Below are positions 25,078 to 34,048 of a DNA stretch of 64,000 nt, piece by piece; position 1 is the first letter of the stretch; every line of letters begins with the position of its first letter. The translations under genes were made by a program, and so were the position numbers. This DNA comes from an uncultured Duncaniella sp. (GTDB lineage: Bacteria > Bacteroidota > Bacteroidia > Bacteroidales > Muribaculaceae), in NCBI GenBank assembly GCA_910577255.1, contig CAJTMH010000001.1:744001-808000 (forward strand), in the 5' to 3' direction. The notes below the pieces were generated by a model. That model ran no database searches. It was not told the DNA's origin and was given only the letters and a program-made list of their open reading frames with translations.

Positions 25078-27582
25078 ATGAAAAAGAACATCTTGGCGGG
25101 CGTTGCTTGTACAGCCTTGTTGTGGAGCTTCACGACAAGCTGTAGCGAGGAGTCAAGCCTTGTCGGGACAGATGCCGGACGCATCGCCCTCGACATCGAC
25201 TTCAACGCAGATCCGCTGACGGCACGTGACGCGCGGACAAGTCGCGCCACCGGCTCAATCCTCAATCCTATCACCGTTGATGACTTGTCGTTAAAGTTGA
25301 CTTCAACCGAACGCGAATTTTCCAAAAGTTGGGGTTCGCTTTCAGAGTTTGACACCAATGAGGATTTTCCGACAGGAAATTACCTGTTCGAAGCGACCTA
25401 TGGCAAAGCCACTGATGAAGGTTACGGTAAACCATATTATTATGGCTCGCAATCTGTCACAGTAAGAAACGAACAGACAACCAACGTGTCAATGACCGTC
25501 TCGCTGGCCAACTCGATAGTAGATGTGAAGTACACCGACGAGTTCAAGAATTTCATGTCGACTTATTCATCACAATTCCATTCGGCGGGCGGCCAATATT
25601 TCGACCACAACGAAAACGCCACCGAGGAACTCTATGTGATGCCCGGCGAGGTAGCTCTCAACGTCACTTTCACAAAGCCCAACGGCAAGAGTGCCACCGT
25701 GGAAGCCGCCAAATTCACCGCACGTCCCCGTTACCGCCACACAGTGACTGTGGGTATCGAAGGTGATGGATATGGAGACGCACAACTCACACTGAGCTTT
25801 GACGACACCGTGGAGAACGAGGAATATACCATCGATATTTCTGATGACATCCTGACCACCGCAGCCCCCACCCTGACACCCGACGGCTTCACCGACGGCG
25901 AAAACATCGCGATGGTGGAAACTGCCGCCGCGTCGGATATCAAAATGAATGTCGTGGCTCGAGGCGAAATCGCGTCAGTGACTCTCACCACATCATCCAC
26001 ATCGCTGCTTAAGAAGGGCTGGCCTGCAGAAGTGGACCTGGCCAATGTTGACGCAACAACCAAATCAAAACTTCAGGCACTCGGACTCAACACACTCGGT
26101 ATCTGGAACAATCCCCAGGCCATGGGTGTGATTGACTTCACCAAGGTGCTGTCAAACATCGCTTATGTCGAAGGTGATTCGAACATCTCCACATTCACTG
26201 TCACTGTCAAGGACAAGATGTCGAAAGTCAGCGAGCCACTCTCATTCTCAGTTACAGTAGACCGTCTCACCCTGGCGATAACCAACGGCGAGGTCAATGA
26301 TGACACCGAGGAATTGACTCTTGATGTAATGTATAACGGAGGTGATTTTGAAAAATCAGTTATATTCGAAGCAAATAACGACCGTGGCACCACTGACAAG
26401 CTCGTCGTTAAGAGCATCATACCCGGATCAGAGCCCAACACATACAAGGTTGTACTCACCAATCTGCCGGCAGAAGTTAACCCGGTTATCGTTACAGCAA
26501 CTGTAGGAAGCATCAAGTCAGAACCGCTTTCGGTTAAGCGCCGTCCGTTCAACATCTCAGCCACTGATGGTAATGTCTGGGCTAAAAAAGCCACCATCGA
26601 CATGGCAATCACACATGCCGACTACGTCAACAAAGCTGACGCTGCACAGTTCTATCTTTCCACCGATGGAAACAATTTTACAGCAGCACCGGCGGCCGAA
26701 CGCCAATCAATCAAATCGAGGGCATTGGCCAATGTATCGTTCCTCCTCTCAGGACTCACTCCTGCCACAAAATATTATGTGAAGGCTAAAATTGACGAGG
26801 ATGAATCATCGGTGATCACATTCACCACTGAAGCTGCTGACCAGTTCCCCAACTCTGAGATGGAAAATTGGTACAGTGAACAAGCATATGGCAAAAAAGC
26901 TGCCTGGGTAGGCGAAACTGACATAAAGCGCTGGTTCCCCAACGCATCAGGCGACAGTTTCTGGGCCACCCGCAATCCATTGACCACCGGTCAGACTTCC
27001 GGTACAACATGCTTTTATACTTCATTCAGCAGCACTATTTCAGTAAGCGGCAACAATGGGCTGGCTGCCGAAATCAGCACACTCGGTTATGGGGAAGGCA
27101 CAACCTATACTCACACGTCGTCAGGCAAAACCGGAGACCCGAAACACAAGAAGCCCGGCATGCTCTTTGTGGGAGACTACTCATGCAGCGGCCAAAACGA
27201 GACCATAACCTATGGCAAGCCTTTCACCTCACGCCCCTCGGCGCTCTCATTCAACTATAAGTACACTCCGGTAAATAATGAGAATTTCAAGGCCTATATC
27301 GTCATTGAAAACCGCGACAACGGCACGGTGACCGAGCTCGCAAGAGGTGAATTTGAGTCAAACGAGGCTAAATCAAGCTTCACTCCACACTCAATAGAGC
27401 TGACATATAGCAACACATCACTCAAAGCCACTCACGCCTATGCGGTCTTCGTGTCAAGCACCGAGGAGGCCAATCCAACTGTCTTGAGCCGTCAGGGCAG
27501 CAAAGGAACCTTCAATGGATACTCCGATTCCAAATATGTGGGTTCACAGCTCACTATTGATGACATTCAGCTAATATACTAA
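25078..27582 (+). CDS. DUF4493 lipoprotein with C-terminal PCMD-type domain
   Basis: An 834-residue lipoprotein: the signal peptide ends at FTTSC (lipidated Cys ~22) and is followed by SEES, an acidic start associated with surface display of Bacteroidota lipoproteins. The DUF4493 region (~25-260) includes GKPYYYGSQSVTV; a second repeat-like domain follows (~270-400), then Ig/fibronectin-like segments (GLTPATKYYVKAKI near 570) and a C-terminal domain from about residue 595 (EMENWYSEQAYGK onward) that resembles the putative carbohydrate metabolism domain PCMD. First gene of a three-gene operon of related proteins, 11 bp before the next gene. Ligand and function unknown; a surface or adhesin role is inference. 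Confidence 0.85.
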   Translation: MKKNILAGVACTALLWSFTTSCSEESSLVGTDAGRIALDIDFNADPLTARDARTSRATGSILNPITVDDLSLKLTSTEREFSKSWGSLSEFDTNEDFPTGNYLFEATYGKATDEGYGKPYYYGSQSVTVRNEQTTNVSMTVSLANSIVDVKYTDEFKNFMSTYSSQFHSAGGQYFDHNENATEELYVMPGEVALNVTFTKPNGKSATVEAAKFTARPRYRHTVTVGIEGDGYGDAQLTLSFDDTVENEEYTIDISDDILTTAAPTLTPDGFTDGENIAMVETAAASDIKMNVVARGEIASVTLTTSSTSLLKKGWPAEVDLANVDATTKSKLQALGLNTLGIWNNPQAMGVIDFTKVLSNIAYVEGDSNISTFTVTVKDKMSKVSEPLSFSVTVDRLTLAITNGEVNDDTEELTLDVMYNGGDFEKSVIFEANNDRGTTDKLVVKSIIPGSEPNTYKVVLTNLPAEVNPVIVTATVGSIKSEPLSVKRRPFNISATDGNVWAKKATIDMAITHADYVNKADAAQFYLSTDGNNFTAAPAAERQSIKSRALANVSFLLSGLTPATKYYVKAKIDEDESSVITFTTEAADQFPNSEMENWYSEQAYGKKAAWVGETDIKRWFPNASGDSFWATRNPLTTGQTSGTTCFYTSFSSTISVSGNNGLAAEISTLGYGEGTTYTHTSSGKTGDPKHKKPGMLFVGDYSCSGQNETITYGKPFTSRPSALSFNYKYTPVNNENFKAYIVIENRDNGTVTELARGEFESNEAKSSFTPHSIELTYSNTSLKATHAYAVFVSSTEEANPTVLSRQGSKGTFNGYSDSKYVGSQLTIDDIQLIY

Positions 27583-27593
27583 TCTGACTTACA

Positions 27594-28913
27594 ATGAAAA
27601 CAAAGATATATTCACTCTTCGTGATGATGATGATGTCGGCAGTGATTTTCACAGGCTGCGATGACACATGGAAGCCTGGAGACTATGAATTTGCCAAAAA
27701 CACAGGCGGCGTATCACTGACATCGATAGATGTCGACATCGACGACAATCCAAACGTGGTGTCACGCTCCACGATCGACACATCTGACTTCCTGGTGACA
27801 ATCACCGACAAGGCCACAGGTAAAACAGCATCGTTCAACAATCAGGAGTGCTCATGGACTTATTCTGAGATGCCAGAGGTGTTCACACTGCCAGTAGGCA
27901 CATATACAGCGTTTGTGGAAAGCCACAAACAGGAAAAGGCAGCTTGGGCAACTCCCTACTATCAAGGTTCTGCAGATTTTGAAATCAAGGATGGAGAAAT
28001 CACCTCGATAGGCACAGTGGTATGCTCATTTGCATCCGTAAAAGTTTCAGTCCGCTATAGCGAAGCGCTGAAAAAAGTGATGAGCTCCGACTCAGAAGTA
28101 AACGTTGTGTGCAACGATGAAGGTGCGCTCACATGGACTTCGGCCGAGACCCGCGCCGGATATTTCGAGGCAGTGGACGGCAGCACCACTCTCATCGCTA
28201 CATTCAACGGCACAGTCCAGGGCCAGTCAGTCACCAAAATCAAAGAGTTCACCGACGTGAAAAAGGGTAACTACTACATAATCACCTTCACACTTAAAAG
28301 CGGAGACTCGACAGTGCCTGACGAATTCGGCAACATAGACCCAAACGGAGGCATAACTGTTGATGCCGGCATCGAAGAAACCGACGAAGCCGGCAACATC
28401 AACCCAGGTGATGACCCAGACACCCCTGCTAACCAGCGTCCCGGAAATGAGGAATGGCCTGACGATCCCGAACAACCTGAGAATCCCGATGACCCCAAAG
28501 ACCCCGACACAACTGACGCAATCAAATTCACGAGCACCACATTGAAGCTCGGCGAAGAGAATTCAAACGACCCGTCTATCTCACCAGCAGTCGTAGTAAT
28601 CGCTGCCAAGGATGGCATAGCCGAACTCAACGTGAAAATAACCACAGACAATGCCAGCTTTGAAGAATCGGTCAGCGGACTTATGCCAATGGAATTTGAC
28701 CTCGCCAATCTTGACGATGACACTGCAGCCGCCCTTTCAAGCATCGGCCTCCCTGTCAACGATGAGGTCAAGGGCAAAACTTCTATAGACTTCGATATTA
28801 CCGCACTCGCCCCGCTTTTGAGTTCATTCCCCGGCACCCACCGTTTCATAATCAGTGTGAAGGATGCGAATGGCGAGACGAACTCAGAGGTACTTAAATA
28901 TATAGCTAAATAA
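27594..28913 (+). CDS. DUF4493 lipoprotein, short paralogue
   Basis: A 439-residue lipoprotein with the lipobox VIFTGC (Cys ~22) followed by DDTW. The DUF4493 domain (~25-240) shares with its neighbours the pattern of an aromatic-rich strand, here WATPYYQGSADFEI, followed by a VKVSVRYS block. A Pro/Asp-rich linker (~265-308, many DP, NPDD and PEQP units) leads to a second domain like the middle domain of the flanking paralogues (~310-439). The C-terminal PCMD-like domain present in the other two is absent. Eleven bases separate it from the first gene and two bases from the next. Confidence 0.82.
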   Translation: MKTKIYSLFVMMMMSAVIFTGCDDTWKPGDYEFAKNTGGVSLTSIDVDIDDNPNVVSRSTIDTSDFLVTITDKATGKTASFNNQECSWTYSEMPEVFTLPVGTYTAFVESHKQEKAAWATPYYQGSADFEIKDGEITSIGTVVCSFASVKVSVRYSEALKKVMSSDSEVNVVCNDEGALTWTSAETRAGYFEAVDGSTTLIATFNGTVQGQSVTKIKEFTDVKKGNYYIITFTLKSGDSTVPDEFGNIDPNGGITVDAGIEETDEAGNINPGDDPDTPANQRPGNEEWPDDPEQPENPDDPKDPDTTDAIKFTSTTLKLGEENSNDPSISPAVVVIAAKDGIAELNVKITTDNASFEESVSGLMPMEFDLANLDDDTAAALSSIGLPVNDEVKGKTSIDFDITALAPLLSSFPGTHRFIISVKDANGETNSEVLKYIAK

Positions 28914-28915
28914 AA

Positions 28916-31180
28916 ATGAAAAGGTCATTATTATATATATGTGGCGGTCTACTTCTCGCCACAGCCACCACGGCATGCCGTGACGAGCAACTCCTCACAG
29001 ATGGAGAAGGCAGCCTTCAGCTCACCACCTCTGTGATGTCGGATGTCAAAGTTGTGTCACGAGCTCTCAGCGCCGAGGATCAGGCCAAACTATGCAACAC
29101 AGCTGTAATCTGGATTTCTGACCAGAATGGCAAACTCATACGTGAATATAACGGCATCGGCTCCGTGCCATCGACAATCCCCCTCTCCTCCGGCCATTAC
29201 TATGCTGAGGCTTGGGTGGGTGACTCGGTGCCCGCATCATGGGACCAGAAGCACTATCATGGATATTATGACTTCGATATAACCCGCGGCAACACAACGC
29301 AGGTCAATCTGTCGTGCCCTATCCTTAACACTCTGGTGTCTGTGAAATATGGATCGACAGTTGCTGAAGTACTCGATGACTACACCCTCACTGTAGCTCT
29401 GAATGACGGTATCACCGACGATTCCCACTCGCTCACTTTCGTGGGCGACACCGATGCGAAAGGTTATTACATGATAAACTCCCGCACCAAGGGATTCAAG
29501 TGGACCCTGAGCGGCAAAGAGAAAAACGGCACACCCTTCACCAAATCAGGTGAATATGTCGACGCCAAAGTGGCTGAAGCCCCATTCCTCAGCCACACCA
29601 CTGAATACGTATTCAATATCAAATATGATTTCAGCGGCGATATAGAAATCGGTGGTGCTTACCTCTCGATTGATGTAATTCCCGAACCTGTAGAAGGCAC
29701 TGAAGAAGAGGTGCTCATCACACTGGCCCCAACCATCCAGGGCACTGACTTTGACATCGAAAGTCCGGTGATGGGCGAACCCGGCAATGTGGGGCGTAAA
29801 TCGCTGCTCGTATCCGGCTCATCGCCACTCACATCGGTAGTTATCGATAGCGATGTGCTTATGGACCTCACAGGCTACCAGAACTATGACCTCCTGACAA
29901 TGGATGCCAAGTATATACCGGCACTTAACGCAGCCGGAATAAACTTCGCCACATATAATGCTGACAATAATGTTGAGACAGATAAAGCCAACATCACTAA
30001 AATGCGTATCAACCTGGAGAACGAGCTCACTGCTACACTTCCTGTAGGGGACTATACGTTCACCATCACCGCAACTGACCAGGAGGGAAAGACCAACACC
30101 TCAACCTTGACTCTCAGCATCTCGCAGGCACCTGTCATACCGACTCAAGCTGCGCCAGCTTCTATCACCTACACCTCCGCCACACTCAAAGGCACAGTGC
30201 TTTCAACCGGGGCAGAGAAATATGGTTTCGAGGTTCGCAAATCGGCATCTTCACGAGCATACGAGGACTGGACATTCGTAGAGGCTACCGTGAATGGTTC
30301 TGAGATGGCCGCAGAGGTTTCAGGACTTGAAATCGGCACTGAATATGAATTCCGCGCAGTGGCTGACGACTTCAAGTCAGTACAAATCGTATCGTTCAGC
30401 ACTCTCAACGGCCCGCAGCTTCCCAATGCCGGATTTGAAAGCTGGCAGGACAGCAGCTCACCCTATCTAATCTACGGTGCAGGTGAGGCAATTTTCTGGG
30501 ACAGCGGTAACCATGGATCTGCCACAATGAGTAAGAATGTGACTCTGCCTGACAATTCTATCAAGCACTCAGGCTCACGCTCAGTGAAACTCTCTTCACA
30601 ATTCGTGGGTGTAGGCCTGCTCGGCAAGTTTGCAGCCGGAAACATCTTCATCGGTGAATATCTTGAGACCCAGGGAACAAATGGTGTTCTCGGTTGGGGC
30701 AGGAAATTTGACTTCCCTGTGATTGATGGAGTAAAGCGCACACCCAAGGCTGTAAAGGGATATGTGAAGTATACACCTGTCGCTATATCAAGCAAAGACT
30801 CGTCAGCTCCGGCCGAATATGTCAAAGGTGACATGGATAAGGGTATAATCTATTTCGCCACCTTATCGGAAGATGCCATCAACGCTAAAAATCAAATAAA
30901 CAGCGATAACAGCAAGTATGACTATCCGGTGATAGTTCGCACCAAGGAAGTACAGTTATTCGACAAGACAGCACCCTACGTGCTTTCCTATGGCGAATTA
31001 ATCCTCACTGAGGCCACAGCGGGTAGCGGAATGATCGAATTCACCATTCCTGTAACCTCAACCAACTCAGGTGACCCGATCTACATAATGCTTGTAGCAT
31101 CCGCGTCAAAGGGTGGAGACTACTTCACCGGTGGTAACGGTTCGACAATGTGGCTTGACGATATCGAACTCGTATATTAA
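28916..31180 (+). CDS. DUF4493 lipoprotein with C-terminal PCMD-type domain
   Basis: A 754-residue lipoprotein with lipobox TATTAC (Cys ~21) followed by RDEQ. The N-terminal DUF4493 domain has the shared strand WDQKHYHGYYDFDI and the LVSVKYG block; a middle domain (~255-405) matches the second domain of the two upstream paralogues; a fibronectin-like unit follows (APASITYTSATLKG, ~410-495) and the C-terminal PCMD-like domain starts at PNAGFESWQDSSSPY (~500). It begins two bases after the previous stop, so the three genes form one operon. The strong hairpin just past its stop closes the transcript. Confidence 0.85.
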   Translation: MKRSLLYICGGLLLATATTACRDEQLLTDGEGSLQLTTSVMSDVKVVSRALSAEDQAKLCNTAVIWISDQNGKLIREYNGIGSVPSTIPLSSGHYYAEAWVGDSVPASWDQKHYHGYYDFDITRGNTTQVNLSCPILNTLVSVKYGSTVAEVLDDYTLTVALNDGITDDSHSLTFVGDTDAKGYYMINSRTKGFKWTLSGKEKNGTPFTKSGEYVDAKVAEAPFLSHTTEYVFNIKYDFSGDIEIGGAYLSIDVIPEPVEGTEEEVLITLAPTIQGTDFDIESPVMGEPGNVGRKSLLVSGSSPLTSVVIDSDVLMDLTGYQNYDLLTMDAKYIPALNAAGINFATYNADNNVETDKANITKMRINLENELTATLPVGDYTFTITATDQEGKTNTSTLTLSISQAPVIPTQAAPASITYTSATLKGTVLSTGAEKYGFEVRKSASSRAYEDWTFVEATVNGSEMAAEVSGLEIGTEYEFRAVADDFKSVQIVSFSTLNGPQLPNAGFESWQDSSSPYLIYGAGEAIFWDSGNHGSATMSKNVTLPDNSIKHSGSRSVKLSSQFVGVGLLGKFAAGNIFIGEYLETQGTNGVLGWGRKFDFPVIDGVKRTPKAVKGYVKYTPVAISSKDSSAPAEYVKGDMDKGIIYFATLSEDAINAKNQINSDNSKYDYPVIVRTKEVQLFDKTAPYVLSYGELILTEATAGSGMIEFTIPVTSTNSGDPIYIMLVASASKGGDYFTGGNGSTMWLDDIELVY

Positions 31181-31205
31181 TAAATTACAACTCCGCATTT
31201 GCTAT

Positions 31206-31237
31206 AAAGGAGGTCGTGTATTTACACGACCTCCTTT
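31206..31237 (+). terminator. Terminator of the DUF4493 operon
   Basis: A perfect 15-bp inverted repeat (31206-31220 with 31223-31237) 26 bp past the stop of the third lipoprotein gene. The arms end in AAA and TTT, so it can work in both directions. Confidence 0.85.
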
Positions 31238-31413
31238 ACTTTGTTATACCTAACCTACAGAATTATATTCCACCAGAACGCAAGGGGAATCTGAGCCATA
31301 TACATACCATAACACAGTGTCTGCACATCACAGGATCGCTATAGATTGACTCCAATATAATTGCTGCAATCCGCTTTATGATTGAGGCCAGACAAAAGCA
31401 TCGAGGGATATAT

Positions 31414-31444
31414 AAAAAAACTGGCCGCTTCTCACGAAGCAGCC
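31414..31444 (-). terminator. Terminator of candidate small RNA B
   Basis: Nine-bp stem with one mismatch, four-base loop and a T7 tract on the minus strand. Five T also follow on the plus strand (31446-31450), so it may be bidirectional. Confidence 0.75.
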
Positions 31445-31535
31445 CTTTTTCTGTTTAAACACTTAGCATAATTCACGATTTATCTTCACATAAAAGCAAT
31501 TTGAATGCAAATCCATTAACTGATTAAAATTTTAC
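31414..31535 (-). ncRNA. Candidate small RNA B (minus strand)
   Basis: A minus-strand TAACTTTG element at 31542-31549 is followed ~120 bases later by a strong terminator (stem 31423-31431 with 31436-31444, TCAC loop in plus-strand reading, then seven T on the minus strand at 31420-31414). No open frame of note lies between. The predicted RNA would run from about 31535 to 31414. No family was recognised; transcription is inference. Confidence 0.4.
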
Positions 31536-31541
31536 ACATCG

Positions 31542-31549
31542 CAAAGTTA
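31542..31549 (-). promoter_or_regulatory. Predicted -7 element of candidate small RNA B
   Basis: TAACTTTG on the minus strand; no well-placed -33 TTTG was found, only a TTG 26 bp upstream. Confidence 0.45.
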
Positions 31550-31751
31550 CAATACAAACCTCACATATTTAGACACAATCAGAGCAAATATAAGTGTCCT
31601 ATCAAAGATATTTTAACTACTAACCTAATTCCCAATTAAATACAAAATACAAAACCAATGATATATCTAAACTCATATATAGAATATGCAGCCTAATTTT
31701 TTATATAAAAACCAACTCTTATACACCATAGTTCCGTACAATTACCCCTCC

Positions 31752-31786
31752 TGTCATCTGACATCCACACATCGAGTCAGATGACA
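31752..31786. other. Isolated 11-bp inverted repeat
   Basis: TGTCATCTGAC (31752-31762) pairs perfectly with GTCAGATGACA (31776-31786) across a 13-base loop. No T-tract follows on either strand, so it is not an obvious terminator; it could be an RNA stem or a protein-binding palindrome. Confidence 0.5.
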
Positions 31787-31817
31787 ATGTCAAGGAATAG
31801 GTAAAGGGATATGGCAC

Positions 31818-31851
31818 AAAAAAAGAGCGGCCTTCATCACGAGGGCTGCTC
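31818..31851 (-). terminator. Terminator of candidate small RNA A
   Basis: Nine-bp stem (31825-31833 with 31843-31851, two wobble pairs), nine-base loop and T7 on the minus strand. Stem and loop resemble the terminator at 31414-31444 (GGCTGC, TCGTGA, GGCCGC elements). Confidence 0.8.
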
Positions 31852-32005
31852 CACACAGAATCTAACGTAGTAAAATTTTCAATCTAACTTAAAAACAAAT
31901 CTTTCTTACCTATTATATTTTCCGAATTAACAATAATTCTTCTCTTAGACCTATCAGTTATTCCAGTAGGGTTTGACACCCTGTTTTATTATTTCTTTTA
32001 TTATT
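31818..32005 (-). ncRNA. Candidate small RNA A (minus strand)
   Basis: A minus-strand promoter-like element (TAACTTTG at 32012-32019 with a GTTG 20 bp upstream) is followed after ~190 bases by a strong terminator ending in seven T. The interval has no credible coding frame; near its 5' end GGGTGTCAAACCC can form a small hairpin. It lies ~200 bp downstream of the DUF6377 regulator gene on the same strand, so a processed 3' UTR is an alternative. No RNA family was recognised. Confidence 0.45.
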
Positions 32006-32011
32006 ATAACG

Positions 32012-32019
32012 CAAAGTTA
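32012..32019 (-). promoter_or_regulatory. Predicted promoter of candidate small RNA A
   Basis: TAACTTTG fits TAnnTTTG; GTTG 20 bp upstream (32040-32043) is a three-of-four match to the -33 element. Confidence 0.5.
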
Positions 32020-32220
32020 AAGGGTTTTTCACACGAAAACAACCCTACTTTCGTACAATCTAAACGATATAAATAAAATCAAAACAATACACCATTGTAA
32101 ATCAGCAAACTAACACATGCGTTAATTACCGATAATATAAACAAAAATTACGCTTAAAATCTAACAACCGGTAGAATTTCAAGCGTAATTGCTATTGGTA
32201 TTTTAACTATTCCGGAATCT

Positions 32221-33807
32221 TTAGCCCTCCACGTCGATTGTCCCGATCTTCATGACGTCGGCCTCGAAAGTTTCACGATTGAGAGCCTTGTTGCGAAGCT
32301 TATTACAATAGGTATATATCGTGTTAAGCGACAACCCGAGAAAGCGTGCTACCTGTGCAGTATCCTCTACGCCCAAGCGAGTGAATGCGAGGATACGCAA
32401 TTCAGTAGTAAGGACGTTAGGTGCCGGAAGTGAAACCTGTTTGTCAGGCATCAATAGTTTATTGACATCCTCAATGAAAGTGGGATAGACGTTAAGGAAC
32501 GAGTCGTCAAAGATATCGTAGAACTTCGTGCGCTGCTCATCAATGACTTTACCGGCCTTAATAAACTGTAACAAGTCATCAATCTGCCCTGCGGTAATCT
32601 TACGACGACACACACGGTTGAAGTCCTCCAGACTTTCCATATAGCTCGAGCAAAGGTTCATGAACTGGGCTATGTAGGTCTCCTTGGCAAGGTTGGCAGT
32701 CGCGAGTGATTGCTTCACCCTCACCATCATCTTCATTTCGCGCCTATTTGAAAGGTAGGACCTCACAAGAAGAAGGATAGCCACACCAAGACATACCACC
32801 AAAAGTGTCATGAACATGAAACGGCGTTGATTGTGGCTCTCCATATCTTTTGAGACAGGCATCAGGGCCTCGGATATCATCATAGCGTTCATCTTAGCAT
32901 TGGACTTCAGGGCATTTTCGAGCGCAATGGAGAGGTAATTATGAGCCCTTACGATGTCATGCTCGAGATAGAGGATGTTGCCGAGGCGGAGCAATGCTGT
33001 GCCGTGGCGATTTGTTCGATATATATTAGCCAATGCCCCAAGCGCGAAATATCGTATTGCGTCCTCGTGCTTTCCATGTTCGGCATAATACTCACCCAAC
33101 ATGGTCACAGCAAGTGGGTATTCATAATCATGGATGTCAGCCTTGTCAAGGATATCGTTTAGCATAGCCACATGCAAAGCTGTCTTCCCCTCGCCAAGAT
33201 ATATAAGAGATTGGCACAGAAGATATGGAAGTGTTCCGGGCTCACGAGTCTCAATCTCTTTTCGGGCAAACTCAAGACCATCCTCAAGGTACCGTCCATT
33301 GACGGCTGCAAACGGATAGAATGCCGACATGGTGAAATTGATTTTTCGTCCGGCATCGTAAAAATAACTCAGGTTTTCAGGATATACGCCGACCTGACGC
33401 ACATGTTCCAAAGCCTCCAGGCCATCATGCACTGCGCCAAGCTTGCGAAGCTCACGAGCACGAAGGATTATGAATCGCTGTGTCAACACAGAGTCACCAA
33501 TCTCCCTTCCAAGATTGAAACCGCGGGTATAATAGACGATGGCCGAGTCAGCGCTCAGACCGTTACACGCGAGGCCCATCTCAAAATAGAGGGATAGTTT
33601 CTCGCGATTGTCCTCAGTATGGTTGATAAGTGAACGTAATGAGTCGACACGATGATGCCGGACGGCCACGTACCCTTCGCGTGCCTCCAGCTCTTTGTCA
33701 AGGAGCTTAAGCAGTTCGCCGGTTGACATGTCAGACTCCATCCCTCGGACAGGAATGTCACAGCAAGCGAAGATAGCACAGAAAATACCAAGAAAGAATC
33801 GTTTCAT
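32221..33807 (-). CDS. DUF6377 membrane-anchored regulator with TPR-like repeats and HTH
   Basis: A 528-residue regulator of a Bacteroidota-specific type. It begins with a signal-like segment (MKRFFLGIFCAIFACCDIPV), then a helical TPR-like periplasmic region (~45-330) with units such as LSLYFEMGLACNGLSADSAI, a single membrane helix (FMTLLVVCLGVAILLLVRSY, ~338-357), a coiled linker, and a C-terminal LuxR-like helix-turn-helix (GVEDTAQVARFLGLSLNTIY, ~485-505). The order suggests an envelope sensor that acts directly on DNA from the membrane. Its targets are unknown; the adjacent lipoprotein operon and small RNA region are candidates by proximity only. Confidence 0.85.
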   Translation of the reverse strand: MKRFFLGIFCAIFACCDIPVRGMESDMSTGELLKLLDKELEAREGYVAVRHHRVDSLRSLINHTEDNREKLSLYFEMGLACNGLSADSAIVYYTRGFNLGREIGDSVLTQRFIILRARELRKLGAVHDGLEALEHVRQVGVYPENLSYFYDAGRKINFTMSAFYPFAAVNGRYLEDGLEFARKEIETREPGTLPYLLCQSLIYLGEGKTALHVAMLNDILDKADIHDYEYPLAVTMLGEYYAEHGKHEDAIRYFALGALANIYRTNRHGTALLRLGNILYLEHDIVRAHNYLSIALENALKSNAKMNAMMISEALMPVSKDMESHNQRRFMFMTLLVVCLGVAILLLVRSYLSNRREMKMMVRVKQSLATANLAKETYIAQFMNLCSSYMESLEDFNRVCRRKITAGQIDDLLQFIKAGKVIDEQRTKFYDIFDDSFLNVYPTFIEDVNKLLMPDKQVSLPAPNVLTTELRILAFTRLGVEDTAQVARFLGLSLNTIYTYCNKLRNKALNRETFEADVMKIGTIDVEG

Positions 33808-33889
33808 TCGAGGTTCGTAGGGTAAAAATAGTTACTATTGAATGTGATGTCAGGAGGAATATCAGGCACCCCTATGAGATAAATCTATG

Positions 33890-33920
33890 CAAAGATAAGG
33901 CGAAAAAATTTTCGTTCAAA
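33890..33920 (-). promoter_or_regulatory. Predicted promoter of the DUF6377 regulator gene
   Basis: TATCTTTG (33890-33897) with a perfect TTTG -33 element at 33917-33920 and 19-bp spacing: one of the best promoter matches in the window, ~83 bp upstream of the ATG. Confidence 0.75.
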
Positions 33921-33982
33921 AAATAACGCCGTGACGACTCTTAAAAAAACTAAAAAGTAGCCACATTGGAGACGATAGAAAG

Positions 33983-34021
33983 GCCGCGACATCATGTGGA
34001 TATAACACACGATGCCGCGGC
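33983..34021 (-). terminator. Hairpin after the macroglobulin gene
   Basis: An 11-position stem with one mismatch (33983-33993 with 34011-34021) lies 28 bp past the stop of the macroglobulin gene. The following T-tract on the minus strand is weak (CCTTTCT). Confidence 0.6.
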
Positions 34022-34048
34022 GATGATTTGCCAGACTCTCCTACCCTA

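Larger units (their letters stand above)
31181..32220. other. Gene-free 1-kb region with several hairpins
   Basis: No credible protein gene is present. It holds the operon terminator at 31206, two minus-strand promoter/terminator pairs that could make small RNAs (31414-31549 and 31818-32019), and an isolated perfect inverted repeat at 31752-31786. The sequence is AT-rich outside the hairpins. The rest shows nothing I can name. Confidence 0.6.
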
